64,000 bases of DNA from Paraspadella gotoi (Eukaryota > Chaetognatha). Positions 35,336 through 46,005 of the stretch are shown piece after piece. A program made the position numbers and the translations under genes. The stretch is from the NCBI GenBank assembly GCA_051294375.1, contig CM119269.1, forward strand, positions 14,395,918 to 14,459,917. The letters run 5' to 3'. Within the stretch, counting starts at the first letter, position 1. Each line of letters begins with the position of its first letter. Below the pieces are notes generated by a model. That model made no database searches, was not told where the DNA came from, and worked only from the letters and a program-made list of their open reading frames with translations.

Positions 35336-35454
35336 TAAAATCGTTGTTGAAAATTCATTTCAAACTTTTCCTAAATAGATAAAATTATGAAAAATGAGTT
35401 AACATAATTTGAAAAATATGTATACTTTAATTCAGTTACATAAAACAAGTTTGA

Positions 35455-35600
35455 AAGAGAGAGAGAAAAAAAAGATCTATAGAGAGAAAAAAAAGAGAGA
35501 GAAAGAAAAAAAAGAAGAGTGAATGAGAAAAAGAGAGAGAGAGGAGAAAAAGAGAGGAGAAAGAAAAAGGGAGAGAGAAGAAGAGAGTAAACAGACAGGG
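35455..35600. repeat. Purine-rich low-complexity tract
   Basis: GAGAGAGAAAAAAAAG-type DNA with irregular slips. Confidence 0.85.
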
Positions 35601-35679
35601 AGAAATATTCTCAGATATAATAACATAGTCAGAAAGTATATTTTCTCATATCAAACTTTGCTCTCTCTTTAACTCAGCC

Positions 35680-35905
35680 CCGGGGAGCAGTTTTTTTGCT
35701 CCCAAAGGGGTTACCCCCAAGGGGCATGACTTTTTTTTTGGCCCAGGGGGCTAAGCATTAGGGGGCCCTAATAGACCCAAAATGTTGGCCCAGGGGGAAC
35801 CCCCCTGGGGCGCCCCCTAAGCATCCAGAGGGGGCGCCCCTCAATGAACCATTTTGCTGCTCCCCTAGAATATCGCCCCTGGGCCCCCTAGAGCCGCCCC
35901 GCGGG
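35680..35905. other. GC-rich hairpin block 2
   Basis: Dense short palindromes: GGGAGC/GCTCCC around a T-run (35683-35703), CCCCTGGGGCGCCCCC and GGGGGCGCCCC. Compare block 1 at 32460-32700. No frame or RNA family was recognised. Confidence 0.45.
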
Positions 35906-36054
35906 CGAGAATTTGGGAGTTATAAATTTGCCTTTTTAATTTTTTTGTTGTCAGCATATTTTGGGGCCGGTAATTTCCCCGCTATTACAGCCTGTTTTTC
36001 TCTGCTCTCCCTGGGAAGGGGGAAATGATCTTTCCCTCTTTCTTTTTATCCGTC

Positions 36055-36068
36055 TGACTCTCTCTCTT

Positions 36069-36118
<50 letters not shown>
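36055..36118. repeat. (CT)n microsatellite
   Basis: CT array with a few TTT interruptions. Confidence 0.9.
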
Positions 36119-36121
<3 letters not shown>

Positions 36122-36244
36122 TTCATAAATCCCGGAGTTCACTTCCCCCTTTCATTGTTCGCCTGAAAATCCTTCAATGGATCCAGAATTGAATTTCTAG
36201 CCTTAAAAACGCACCATCTGCCGTTTTGACTCGCTCCTCCTATC

Positions 36245-36419
36245 TCCGTCTCACTCTCTCTCTCGCTCTCTTCCCCTATTTCTCTCTCTCTCTCGCTTCT
36301 CATTTCCTCTCTTTTTTTCTCTCTCACACACACACGCACATATACACACACAGACATATACATCACATCGCATTGGCTCGCTGTTTAACTCTATCTGCGT
36401 TTGTCTGTCCATATCATCA

Positions 36420-36506
<87 letters not shown>

Positions 36507-36650
36507 TCCTCTCGGCTTCCTCCTCTTTATCTTTTTTACAATGCACTTTTTTTCCGAATCTCCGTCCACCGATAGATTTTTTTTTTGTTTCGTGGGTCTC
36601 TCTGCTCTCTCTCTCAATCTCTTTCTCTCCCTCTCTCACTCTATCTCCCA
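36245..36650. repeat. CT-rich cluster with (CA)n
   Basis: CT runs at about 36250-36325, a CACACA stretch at 36326-36365, a long CT array at 36420-36515 and more CT at 36597-36645. All the long frames here are repeat translations. Confidence 0.9.
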
Positions 36651-37355
36651 CCGCCGGTTTATTTTGATGTTTTCATCTTTTTGCCTTTTCCTGTATTTGT
36701 TCCTTTGTTAGAACCCAACAAAAAATGCATTAGAAAATCAAACAAACAAAAAAAAAAGACGGAAGGAGTTTCCTCTTCCTATTTCCGACTTCACTCCACC
36801 CCCGCGCCCCCCCCCCACCCTCTAACCACCCCGTTCCACCCCAATTCCCCTCCACCGCTCCCCCCTTCGGCCCACAACAACAAAGGAAGGGGGCATCAAT
36901 GAAGAAAATTCCATAGAATACAAATGACTTTTAGTGGAAAGAGTTTTTTTTTTCTCCATCTCTCTGTCTCTTCGCTTCGATATTTCTCGTCAAAAGTTCC
37001 AATTTTTTTTTCAAAGTTCACCTGAATTTTCTCAACTTTGCTTTAGCTTATGATTTCTAAGAACTATGTATGGTTACTGTTAATTGAAACCACGATTCGT
37101 TCAGAAAATTAAATTGTAGTCACGTAGTAAAGATTTAAACGGTTTTTCTCTTTATAAATAAACTCGCAACGCTTCATTTTTGTTATCTTATTATATATTA
37201 TATTACAGTATATTTCATTCCAACGAAGAGCGTATGTAAACAACATAAAATATCACGTTTAAATCGTAATCTAACTAAAATTTAGATGATATGAAAATGA
37301 GTAGGATATTGCATAAAAAAAAAGAATAATCATTTCATCTCCGTCCCTAATCTCT
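36650..37355. other. Unique sequence without a recognised gene
   Basis: Includes a C-rich stretch (CCGCGCCCCCCCCC) near 36800-36870, then AT-rich DNA. Nothing recognised. Confidence 0.4.
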
Positions 37356-37359
37356 TTAA

Positions 37360-37870
37360 TGTTTTTATTTCGAAGCCCTTTCATTACGCGTACGTTTCTT
37401 TTTCAATTTTTTGCCTCAATATTTGTTTTTTTAAAACTATTTTTAGCTCTTAATATTTTTTCCCTAACGTTTCTCTTTCTCTCTCTCAATTCGTCATCGT
37501 TTTCTCTCATTCGTCATTATTCCGTTATTTCTTTCTTTTTTTCCTTCCTTTCTTACTTTCCTCCCTTTTCTTCTTTCCTTTCCTCTCTTCCCTCACCTTT
37601 GTCCTTTTTTTTTAACCTTTCCTTAACCTCCTTCCTATTTCTTCATTCTCCCTCACTTCTATTCCTCTCTGGGTGCCTCATTTTCTTTCTTTCCGTCCTT
37701 TCTTTCTTTCTTTTTTCTTTCTTTTCTTTCCTTCATCGAATCCTTTTTATTCTCCTCCTAGTCATTTTCCTAATATCCTTCCTACCGCTCTTCTCCATAT
37801 CTTTCCTTTTTTTTATTCTTTCTTTTTTCTCTCTTTCCTTCCTTTCCTCCCTTTTCCTCCCTCTTGATGA
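37360..37870. repeat. Polypyrimidine low-complexity tract
   Basis: TTTCTTTCCTTCC-type DNA for about 500 bp. The 181-residue plus-strand frame is Phe/Leu/Ser and has no domain. Confidence 0.8.
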
Positions 37871-38145
37871 TCCGCGAGTGAATCATTCATGCGACGCCAA
37901 CTGAGGAAGAAATAACTAATTTTGATTCTCCGCGAGGAAAACCTCCATTTTTCAACTTCCCATCATTTTCTTCGCCTCCTGCTGCTGGGATTCTCGCGCA
38001 GGGGGGTCCCTCTGGTGGGAACGCACGCAAGAAGCGGGCGCGTGCGAAAAAGGTGACGCCCGTGCAAAAAAAAAAAAAATGAAGGTTGAAGATTAACCGC
38101 GTGCGCATTCGGATGTCCTTTCAGGTTTTGCCTTCATTCATCACT

Positions 38146-38182
38146 CACTAGTCGTCGTCGTCGTCGTCGTCGTCGTCGCTGG
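38146..38182. repeat. (CGT)n microsatellite
   Basis: GTCGTCGTCGTC array of about 11 units. Confidence 0.95.
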
Positions 38183-38239
38183 CGTCATCATCCGCCGGCC
38201 TTCAGGTTCTTAACCTGTTGAAGCCTTTAGGATTTACAC

Positions 38240-38244
38240 ACACG

Positions 38245-38281
<37 letters not shown>

Positions 38282-38296
38282 TCTCTCTCTCCCTAT
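38240..38296. repeat. (CT)n microsatellite
   Basis: CT array preceded by ACACACACGCA. Confidence 0.93.
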
Positions 38297-38411
38297 TCTT
38301 ATTGGATAAACACTTTAATTCCTCCTTCGTTTTTCCTTTTTGTTTCGGTCGTCGACATCGAATATCGAATAAACTTGAATCTCGATCGACGTCAGTTTCC
38401 ACTTTTGTTTT

Positions 38412-38500
38412 TAGTTGCAACTCTTCAAGTCACTTTTTGGTCGGCCCGTCTATCTGACTGCGTATCCGTCTGTCTGCCCTATTACGTTTTAAATATCTTG
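38412..38500 (+). mobile_element. CGGT/GTCY element head fragment (B3)
   Basis: AGTTGCAACTCTTCAAGTCACTTTTTGGTCGG, then a decayed GTCT/GTCC block and CCTATTACGTTTTAAATATC. The order matches 56101-56240 (GCAACTATATAAGTCACTTTTCGG, GTCY block, CCCACTTACGTTAAAAATGC). Confidence 0.55.
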
Positions 38501-38879
38501 TGGACGAACATCTAGAACACGCAACCTTGGTCAAACCACATGACCTTACCAACCTTACCTCGCTCATTTCCCCCAACTTATTTATGGTCAAAACGGTTGA
38601 CCTTTATGGTCAAACGTTGACCTTTGTAAATACCATTGTAATAGACTTAGCATCTGAGCATTTTGACTGTTATTGTTTATAACGTTGTTGAAGAATAAAT
38701 CATTCTTACTCTGAAACTTGTTGCGTCCACAATCTATAACTTCAGTAATACTTTATCAATCGAATCATTGAAGTTAATAAATGGTGGGAGGGTGATTGAA
38801 GGATGTTAGGTTATCACGTGATCATCTGGAAATACGTCCATACGAAAAAGTCACTGTGGCGCCACATCTTGCATTTGCA

Positions 38880-39150
38880 GGTTCTTCTTTTCATTTTTTC
38901 TGCTTTTCTTTTTCAGTTTCTTTTTTTTTTTCCTTTTTTTCCCTTTTTTTTCTTCTTTTCTTTTTTAGTTTTTTTTCTTTCTTATTTTCTTTTTACAGTA
39001 CCTTTTCTCTAGACTCCACGAAGTTCAGGGAATGAATAACTCATAAACTTAGTGTTATAATGAGCTAAGATTTCGTAAAAAGATGAAGGAAAATTTGCTC
39101 TATTGGCCACCTGATGGAAAATAATCATTCAAAAATTTTGCGCTAAAGAT
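38880..39150. repeat. T-rich block plus inverted repeat arm, left
   Basis: A T-rich block (38888-38994) is followed by 38995-39150, whose reverse complement aligns with 43741-43891. The best part is CCCTGAACTTCGTGG plus AGTCTAGAGAAAA, and the match extends with lower identity to GCGCAAAATTTT. The T-rich block is repeated in direct orientation at about 43893-43990. Confidence 0.6.
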
Positions 39151-40029
39151 CTTGATTTATTTTTTATTTTGTTTTGCTTCTAAAACAGCTATTTCTTTTT
39201 TAATTTGTTTTATTTTTGGTCCAGTATAATCGACTAAATGCCCGCACATAATTGATGTAATTTCAGTGGAGGTATTACAAAAACATAGGAGTTTCACATA
39301 AAATCAGTCTTAAAACTTTTTTCACTAAAATAGTTAAAAATAAATAAATCAAATTACGTGATGATTTTTAAAATATTGTAAAAGGTGCACTTTAACCTAA
39401 GAAACACCCCAAATTAAAAAAAATATTACCACATTAGAAAAACTTGGATTACAAGATTAAACATTTTGTCATTTTTTGAGATATGCAGTCTATATTAAAT
39501 TTTTCTGTCCCAAAGGCAAAGAGAGGGATCAAGCTGATTCCAAATATATGTATATATAGACTTTTAAAAATTAACTTGAGTAATATTGACCCTAATAACT
39601 GTCAAAAATACCTAAAAAAAACACAATTTTCAATCACTTATAAAAACTAGCCACCTAAAAATTAATTAATTTAAATTTGTATCTGTAATTTTATACACTT
39701 AAAGTTTAAAATGAAGAAAACAGACTTTATAATTTTTGATTAGTTTCAAAGTATATTAACCAAAATGTGCAGTGTTAACACAACCAAGTTTAAGATTGAG
39801 AAAATTATTTTTTGTAGGATAAAAATATTGTATATAACAGTACAGCGTCGGGTCAATATTTACAGGACAGTGCGGAAAAAACAAAGACAAAGACATCAGT
39901 TTTGAAAAAGATAGAGTGTGGTAAAAGTAAGTGACTAGTAAGTGAGTTAGCAAGTGAGTGAGTGAGTGAGAAAAAGAGAGAGGGCAGAACTCAAAGGGTT
40001 GCGCGTTGTTATTGCTGAAAGCTTACCAA
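39151..40029. other. AT-rich unique sequence
   Basis: No gene or repeat was recognised. A few GAGTGAGT units lie at about 39950-39968. Confidence 0.4.
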
Positions 40030-40275
40030 TCTGGTGGACTAAAATCCACCCAACGTTCATCAGCGGCCATTTGGTGCCCAAGGCAAGTCATTCACCTCCC
40101 AACCAAAGGTCCGGGGTTCTAGCCCGGTGGCCGCCTAGCAGTTAAGAGGGACGGGGCGCTTAAACCCGCCCTGTAACATGGTGTTACTGCCTGATCCGAA
40201 GCCTCAGGGACTGCTTATATTGAACGGTTCTTTCATTAACAATTATCAATAATTACTGTCTCTTCACCAATAAAA
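40030..40275 (+). mobile_element. tRNA-derived SINE, copy 2
   Basis: Partner of 2793-3095. The T-arm at 40111-40127 is identical (CCGGG/GTTCTAG/CCCGG). It is preceded by CCTCCCAACC, a possible CTCCCAA anticodon loop. After the shared AGAGGGACGGGGCG this copy continues with about 100 bp not seen in copy 1, then rejoins it at ATTACTGTCTCTTCA. Confidence 0.65.
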
Positions 40276-40300
40276 ATTACGGGCCGGCGTTTCCCATTAA

Positions 40301-40440
40301 GTTTTGCTTAGGGTTTCGGTTAGGGATAAGTTTAGATTGAGGGAATAATTTATGGATAGGGTTAGGGATAGGATTAAGGCAAGGGATAAGGATTGGAGAA
40401 ATCTGGTTTTTAGGATAGCGTTGGGATTAGGGATAAGCAG
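40301..40440 (+). repeat. Degenerate TTAGGG-like tract
   Basis: Irregular TTAGGGATAAG, TTAGGGTTTCGG and ATAGGGTTAGGG units starting about 25 bp after the SINE. Too degenerate to be a recent telomeric insertion. Confidence 0.45.
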
Positions 40441-40442
40441 TT

Positions 40443-40446
<4 letters not shown>

Positions 40447-40474
<28 letters not shown>

Positions 40475-40522
40475 CTATATCGAAATACTTTGTACTATGT
40501 TTATGACGTCCTCTCTCTCTCT

Positions 40523-40559
<37 letters not shown>

Positions 40560-40564
40560 CCTCT
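40447..40564. repeat. (GA)n then (CT)n facing microsatellites
   Basis: A GA array (40447-40474) and a CT array (40511-40563) lie only about 36 bp apart, forming a potential purine/pyrimidine hairpin. Confidence 0.9.
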
Positions 40565-40571
40565 TCTTTTT

Positions 40572-40795
40572 CACATAGTTTGCCAAGTGTAGTAACCTTT
40601 CTTTTTCGTTGTTATATGTATTTGGGCAAAATGGTTTTTGTTTCACAACGAATTTATTCTTATCATATAAACGTACATGTTTCGGCTTTGGGATGCAAGC
40701 CTTCTTCAGCGTCCAAAGCCGAAACATGTACGTTTATATGATAAAATAAAATTCGTTGTGAAACAAAAATCATTTTGCCCAAACACATAGTTTGC
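40572..40795. mobile_element. Fold-back insertion with 12-bp direct repeats
   Basis: CACATAGTTTGC occurs at 40572-40583 and again at 40784-40795, flanking exactly 200 bp and looking like a target-site duplication. The insert carries a nearly perfect inverted repeat, 40621-40691 against 40713-40783, with a 21-base spacer. The left arm plus spacer contain a hammerhead on the minus strand; the right arm repeats its GCCGAAACATGTACG half on the plus strand. Head-to-head joined ends of a Penelope-type element are the simplest reading. Confidence 0.6.
40660..40715 (-). ncRNA. Hammerhead ribozyme motif (HHR2)
   Basis: Read on the minus strand: CTGAAGA (40709 down to 40703; position 7 may be any base), stem II GGCTT/AAGCC (40701-40697 with 40688-40684), GAAA (40683-40680). 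A two-base-pair stem III follows, with triplet GTA ending at 40674. Stem I begins ACG/CGT but pairs for only three to four bases, because the upstream strand lies in the spacer of the inverted repeat. The core looks competent; the short stem I may make it weak. Confidence 0.6.
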
Positions 40796-40811
40796 TATAA
40801 TTTTACAAATT

Positions 40812-40862
40812 CTATAAACCTTGATGGTTTGAATTACAAAGCCGAAACATGTCCGTTTATAA
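40812..40862 (+). ncRNA. Decayed hammerhead motif (HHR3)
   Basis: GCCGAAACATGTCCG (40841-40855) keeps GAAA, the short stem III and triplet GTC. Stem I is good (TATAAAC at 40813-40819 pairs with GTTTATA at 40855-40861). The first core strand is damaged: TTGATGG stands where CTGATGA is expected. Probably inactive. Confidence 0.45.
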
Positions 40863-41424
40863 ATAAAAAAATTGTTGTTGAATCTCAAACTTCTTTTTTT
40901 TTGCATTCATTATATATATATATATATAGTTCGATTTTCTGATTATGAAAAATATGATTTACCAACAAAAGTTGGGGAGGACGACGTTCGGACCCGACAA
41001 AGTGAGTAATAAGTAGATGGAAGCTAACAAAGATCTGGTATAAATATGTTAAGTGTTTGATTAAGATCGTGTAAAATTAAAAAAATTACTATTTATCTTA
41101 CATGGGTGTTAAACGCATGGAGCGTATTTCTATATTATCCAAATTATATAATGTCTAAAATTTTTGTTCGTTAAACTTCATAATTTTCTTGTAACGGATT
41201 CTGATAGAGCTTGGAAAATTAGAAGAAGGTTAATTATTACAACTTTTTGAAATTTTTAATGATTTGTCTATGAAAATTAAAAATAATTAAATTTAATGGA
41301 TGATGATTATTGTTGAGATTGCCGTTGCTCATCTGTTATTTTGCTCATCATGATTCGTATTCTACATTTGTCTAAATCAAAGCCTATCTGTGTGCTACTT
41401 TCTATTGCTCTTTACCTTTTTCAC
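40863..41424. other. AT-rich unique sequence
   Basis: A (TA)n run lies near 40911-40927. No gene was recognised. Confidence 0.4.
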
Positions 41425-41835
41425 GTTTCACAGAGAGAACCAGTCACTGTGAGACGCTCAGCCCGTCCTAAAACGGCCCTTTTTTACAGGGACCTGAGGC
41501 ACGTTGCCACTCAGTCACGCTGTTGTCCCACTTGTAGCAGATCATGACGTTTGTAACGTAGGCAATAGACTTGTGGTGTTCCCACACTTCGACCACAGGC
41601 ACTTTTGATGGACTTGTGGACACTGACTGGAGGGCAGTGACAAAGAGGCTGACACCCTCGCCAACAAAGGGTCTCGGCGTCACTCGCAACGCGCCAAACC
41701 AAAGGGGCGGCTGGATGCGGCCGCGCCCAATTCGCCGACGAGGGAAGTTTGGACGGGCAGTCTTCCCCAGTAATGGCGGACGGGTCATAGATGGAGATAC
41801 ACTGGCAAAGCAAGGCTGACTACTATTCCTCAACA
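41425..41835. other. GC-rich island with several open frames, unrecognised
   Basis: About 410 bp of balanced GC-rich DNA between two hammerhead loci. The minus frames 41468-41836 (122 residues) and 41511-41813 (100 residues) and the plus frame 41571-41819 are all open. None shows a known motif, and three overlapping frames cannot all be coding. It may belong to the same kind of mobile element as the neighbouring hammerheads. Confidence 0.3.
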
Positions 41836-41954
41836 ATGATGATGAATAATTTTAAGGTTTTTTTTCGGTAGACATTGTGTTAATCCTTTCCTTTTTTTTT
41901 TGTTTTGGTTGAATTAGAAGAAACGAAATTTTTCGTGGAACAAACAAATAAATT

Positions 41955-42020
41955 TATTAGCATAAAATTTGGACATGTTCGGCCTTTTGTTCTTTCAAGC
42001 CTTCATCAGCATTTTATAAA
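41955..42020 (-). ncRNA. Hammerhead motif with damaged core (HHR4)
   Basis: On the minus strand: CTGATGA (42009 to 42003), AGGCTT, loop, AAGGCC, then GAAC instead of GAAAC, ATGTC, and an A/T-rich stem I (TTATAAAATG against CAAATTTTATG). Loss of one A from the GAAA strand should abolish or strongly reduce cleavage. Confidence 0.5.
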
Positions 42021-43640
42021 AGAACACAAAATTTTTTTACAACATTGAGTTGGTGGAGAGAGAGAGAGAGAGAGAGTTCCAACAAAGAATTTAGTAAGGG
42101 GACAGTGGTCAACATGTGAGAATAGGTGAAGATGAGGACAGGGATGAAGAGTGAGTAAAAGTCTATTTTAACCCATTTTATCATAATATATTTTTAAAAT
42201 TGGTAGTACTTAACCTTTTATCTACTTTTAATCTTTATCAAGAATCTATTTTAAAAATTTTTAATTTTTAAATATTTAAAACTTGTCTAATTTAATTTAA
42301 AAGGTAAATAAGAATCGACGACCACGACAGAGGTTTATGTCCAACACCTGGTTTGACTATTCAGTATTCACGTTTGCCCAGATATTATTTTATTTATCTC
42401 TCATCAATCTTTCTTTCCTCTACATCAATTTTCATAATTAATCTTTTTTTTTCACCTTAATTTCTTCAATTTTCTTTCTCTCCGTCAAACTCTCACTCTC
42501 TCTTGCTTTCTCTCTATCAATTCCAATCATCTTTCTTTCTCCTCTCCATCAATCTCACATTGAATATTTCATTCTTTCCATTAAAATCTCTCTACTCACT
42601 ATTTTCATTAACTATTCACATCTGACCATTTTTCAACAACCCCCCAGATAACCTTAACTAAAAGCCAGCGATGCAAATTTTTCAGACTTTGACAGCAACA
42701 ACTGGGGAATTCGTTTAATGATTTAATGAAGCAAAGGGCTTAAAATAATATTTTGGTTGTTATCTTTGTTAGAATTATTTCAAGAAGTCGACATTACTTA
42801 TGGTAGTTGCATAACAGGGTCCTTTCTTTTTGTCTTGCCGAGGCAGATGTTTGGAACAAGAAAACTTTGAAAAGGGCTATCTTATGGTAACATAAAAGAT
42901 TAATTAATTCAATCATTTTCTTACCAAAATTTACCTACCATATTTAATTTGACCAATCATTAGCCTATTTTTTTAAATCTAAACTGTGGATCTCGACAGA
43001 ATGAATACTTACTTGAGTATATAGATTAAGAATGTCAGGAAATGCTGATCTATATGAATTTTTTTTAATTAATAACGATCAAAATTCATTGAAATTAAAA
43101 AAATAGATTTCAAATTAAAAAATCTATCTTTTTCAATGTATATCTTTTTTTGGGAAGTGAAGTGGTTGCAAGTTTTGGTTGTCTTAAAATGGTTGGTATT
43201 TGGATTAGAATGCAAAATTCATTGAAAATATTTCATCCATCAGTTTTTAATTAAGCTTTAAAAAAAGGTTGAATTTTTAACATTTTTTTGTCGCTTTGTA
43301 AATAAATATCTTCTGGTTTAAAAAATATTTTAAATGTGAAAGTATATTTAGAATCAGTATAGCTTCTAGCTTTTAGATGTAGCTGAGACAATTCAGATTT
43401 AACATATATATTTAGCATTTCCTTTTTTTTGACAAATTATAAAAAGATTTTTCATTAGTTAAACAAATTTTTTTTAATGATAAGTAATCCTACAAATCTC
43501 GCGAGAGAGACAATTGTTTGTATCCAAAATTTTTTAAAACATGAACTCTTTTTTAAAGGGAACAATGTATCATAGCTTTTACAACTTTCAATAACATAAA
43601 ATAATAGAAATAATTTTTAATTTTTTTTTACCGTCATTTT
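42021..43640. other. AT-rich unique sequence
   Basis: A short GA run at 42056-42076, then TTTAAA-rich DNA. No open frame or fold was recognised. Confidence 0.4.
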
Positions 43641-43740
43641 ATTAGCTTCAACTTAGGACGACTTTCAAATAAAATTTTAATTATTTTTGGGTAATACTTT
43701 AAGACTAGATGAGAAATAATTTTTAAAAAATTTAGGCTTG

Positions 43741-43990
43741 GAGCGCAAAATTTTGAAATTTTCTTTAAAATACGTCAGGTGGGCAATAAACCATATTATT
43801 CCGCATCTGTCCTCGAATATAAAGAAATTTTAGCCATATTCGAGAGTTATGAGACCCTGAACTTCGTGGAGTCTAGAGAAAAAGTTACTGTATCATTTTC
43901 AGTTTCTTTTCTTTTTGTTTTTTTTTTTCTTTTTTTTTTTCTTCTTTTCTTTTTTAGTTTCTTTTTTTTTCTTATTTTCTTTTTATCATA
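43741..43990. repeat. Inverted repeat arm, right, plus T-rich block
   Basis: 43741-43891 aligns with the reverse complement of 38995-39150. 43893-43990 repeats the T-rich block of 38888-38994 in the same orientation, including CTTCTTTTCTTTTTTAGTTT. See the left arm. Confidence 0.6.
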
Positions 43991-44092
43991 TTCAGTTTCT
44001 TTTCCTTCACATTCAAGGCTTTTCTCTTTCTCTTCTGGGCTTTTGTTTCGCAGTTTTTCGCCCCGCGGGTTTCCTCACCACTTCCCGATCTC

Positions 44093-44213
<121 letters not shown>

Positions 44214-44214
44214 A

Positions 44215-44730
44215 TTTTCGAAAATATGACTTTTTTGCGCCTATATACAATGAAACGACCCGGTCACTCCAAACTGTCTTAACGGCATTTCCTTAGCGAG
44301 ACTCACCCTCCTCTCAAGCTTAGCACCCCATCGGCCACTCCTTTCCACTCCCAGCAGAATCAAGAAAATTTTGAAAAAAACAATCAGCGCCGTTGATCGT
44401 AAATCATTTCTCACTCTGGACCAGAACGAGAGAAGAAACGAACAAAAATGGCCTTTTTTTTTAAATTTAAGAATTTCGAAATTCTAAAATAATTTGTTAT
44501 GAATAAACTAAAGTTTCTTCTAATAAATCCGATTATGTTCAAAAACTCTTATTAATTCTCAACCTAATTTCGACGCTGAACTCTTTTTAAACAATGTTTA
44601 TTAAAAGGATCTAATCTTTCTTTCGTCAAATTAGAATAGTTTTTGTATTATGTTTCCGTATTATACTATTTCTAATTCACTTCGAATAGATTTTTTTTTT
44701 CTTATTTTCGCTTCTCTCTTTTTCTGTCTT
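44215..44730. other. Unique sequence without a recognised gene
   Basis: Mixed composition; no frame of interest. Confidence 0.4.
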
Positions 44731-44739
44731 CTTTCCCAC

Positions 44740-44850
44740 TCCTTTCCCTCCCTCTCTCTCCCTCCTTCCCTCTCCTCCCTCCCTCTCCTCCCTCTCCTCC
44801 CTCTCCTCCCTCTCCTCCCTCTCCTCTCTCCCTCCCTCCCCCCACGACCT
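44740..44850. repeat. CTCCCTCT tandem tract
   Basis: Units of CTCCCTCTC repeated with slips. Confidence 0.9.
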
Positions 44851-45189
44851 CCCTCTCCCTTTTTCTTCTCCAAACGTAGAGAATTTAACGATTCCTCCAT
44901 CAGCTGCCTTCGAGGCGCAGTTAAACTATTTCCGCCCCGAAATCCGTTTTGCTTTTAACAGCCGCTTTTCTCTTAAAGTTCCCGATCGGACGCAAAAGGC
45001 CCGAGGAACCAAAACTGCGGGTAAAAAAAAAAAAAGCAAGAGAGAGAAAAAAGAGAAGGAAATTTTGAGTTGTTGCGCCTTAATAAATTTCCGATTGCGG
45101 GTGACCATATTTTCAAATATTAATCTGATTATACAAGTATGAAACTAATACCTTATTTTTCTATGAATTAGTCTCAATATCCTTTTATA

Positions 45190-45360
45190 TAAACTCGCTA
45201 TGGTCGAAGTATAAAATCTAGTGTGTAAAAAATAACGAAAATAATACAGTCAGTGCTATTAAAATTCAAATAAAACATAATAACGGACAGACAGACCGAC
45301 CGACCGACCGAAAAATGACTTAAGGAGTCGAGTCGCAACAACAAAAAGGTGCAACGCGTC
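45190..45360 (-). mobile_element. CGGT/GTCY element, head region reversed (B2)
   Basis: Read on the minus strand: CGCGACGCGTTGCACC, GCGACTCGACTCCTTAAGTC, ATTTTTCGGTCGGTCGGTC, GTCTGTCTGTCC, then TTATTATGTTTT. The order agrees with 56101-56240. Confidence 0.55.
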
Positions 45361-45509
45361 GCGATACTAAGTGGAAGCAACGATGCAACGAAACCCGCGT
45401 TGGATAAACAAGAAAACAGAAAGAGAAATAGATTTTAAACAATTTCGCTCGGGATTTTGTGTGGATGTTTTTCGCTTTCTTCTCTTCTCTCAGTTGGCAA
45501 AGAAACTGA

Positions 45510-45791
45510 NNNNNNNNNNNNNNNNNNNNNNNNNNNNNNNNNNNNNNNNNNNNNNNNNNNNNNNNNNNNNNNNNNNNNNNNNNNNNNNNNNNNNNNNNNN
45601 NNNNNNNNNNNNNNNNNNNNNNNNNNNNNNNNNNNNNNNNNNNNNNNNNNNNNNNNNNNNNNNNNNNNNNNNNNNNNNNNNNNNNNNNNNNNNNNNNNNN
45701 NNNNNNNNNNNNNNNNNNNNNNNNNNNNNNNNNNNNNNNNNNNNNNNNNNNNNNNNNNNNNNNNNNNNNNNNNNNNAGAGAGAGAGAGAGG
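45510..45791. repeat. Gap bounded by (GA)n
   Basis: An N-run at 45510-45776 leaves in AGAGAGAGAGAG. Confidence 0.85.
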
Positions 45792-45857
45792 GTGTGTCGG
45801 CGTCGCAATCCGGAAAAAAAGATGATGATTGATCGACCGAATCGGAAAATCATCATC

Positions 45858-46005
45858 GTCGTCGTCGTCGTCGTCATAATCTTATTTCGCAAACGTATTG
45901 TTTCTTTACGCGTCGTCGTCGTCGTCGTCGTCGTGCTCGTTATCGACGAACGATAGTGAAAGATGTCGTCCTCGTCGGTTTTGTTGTTGTTGTTGTTATT
46001 GTTGT
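45858..46005. repeat. (CGT)n and (GTT)n runs
   Basis: CGTCGTCGT runs at 45858-45875 and 45909-45933 and a GTTGTTGTTG run near 45980-46005. Confidence 0.9.
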
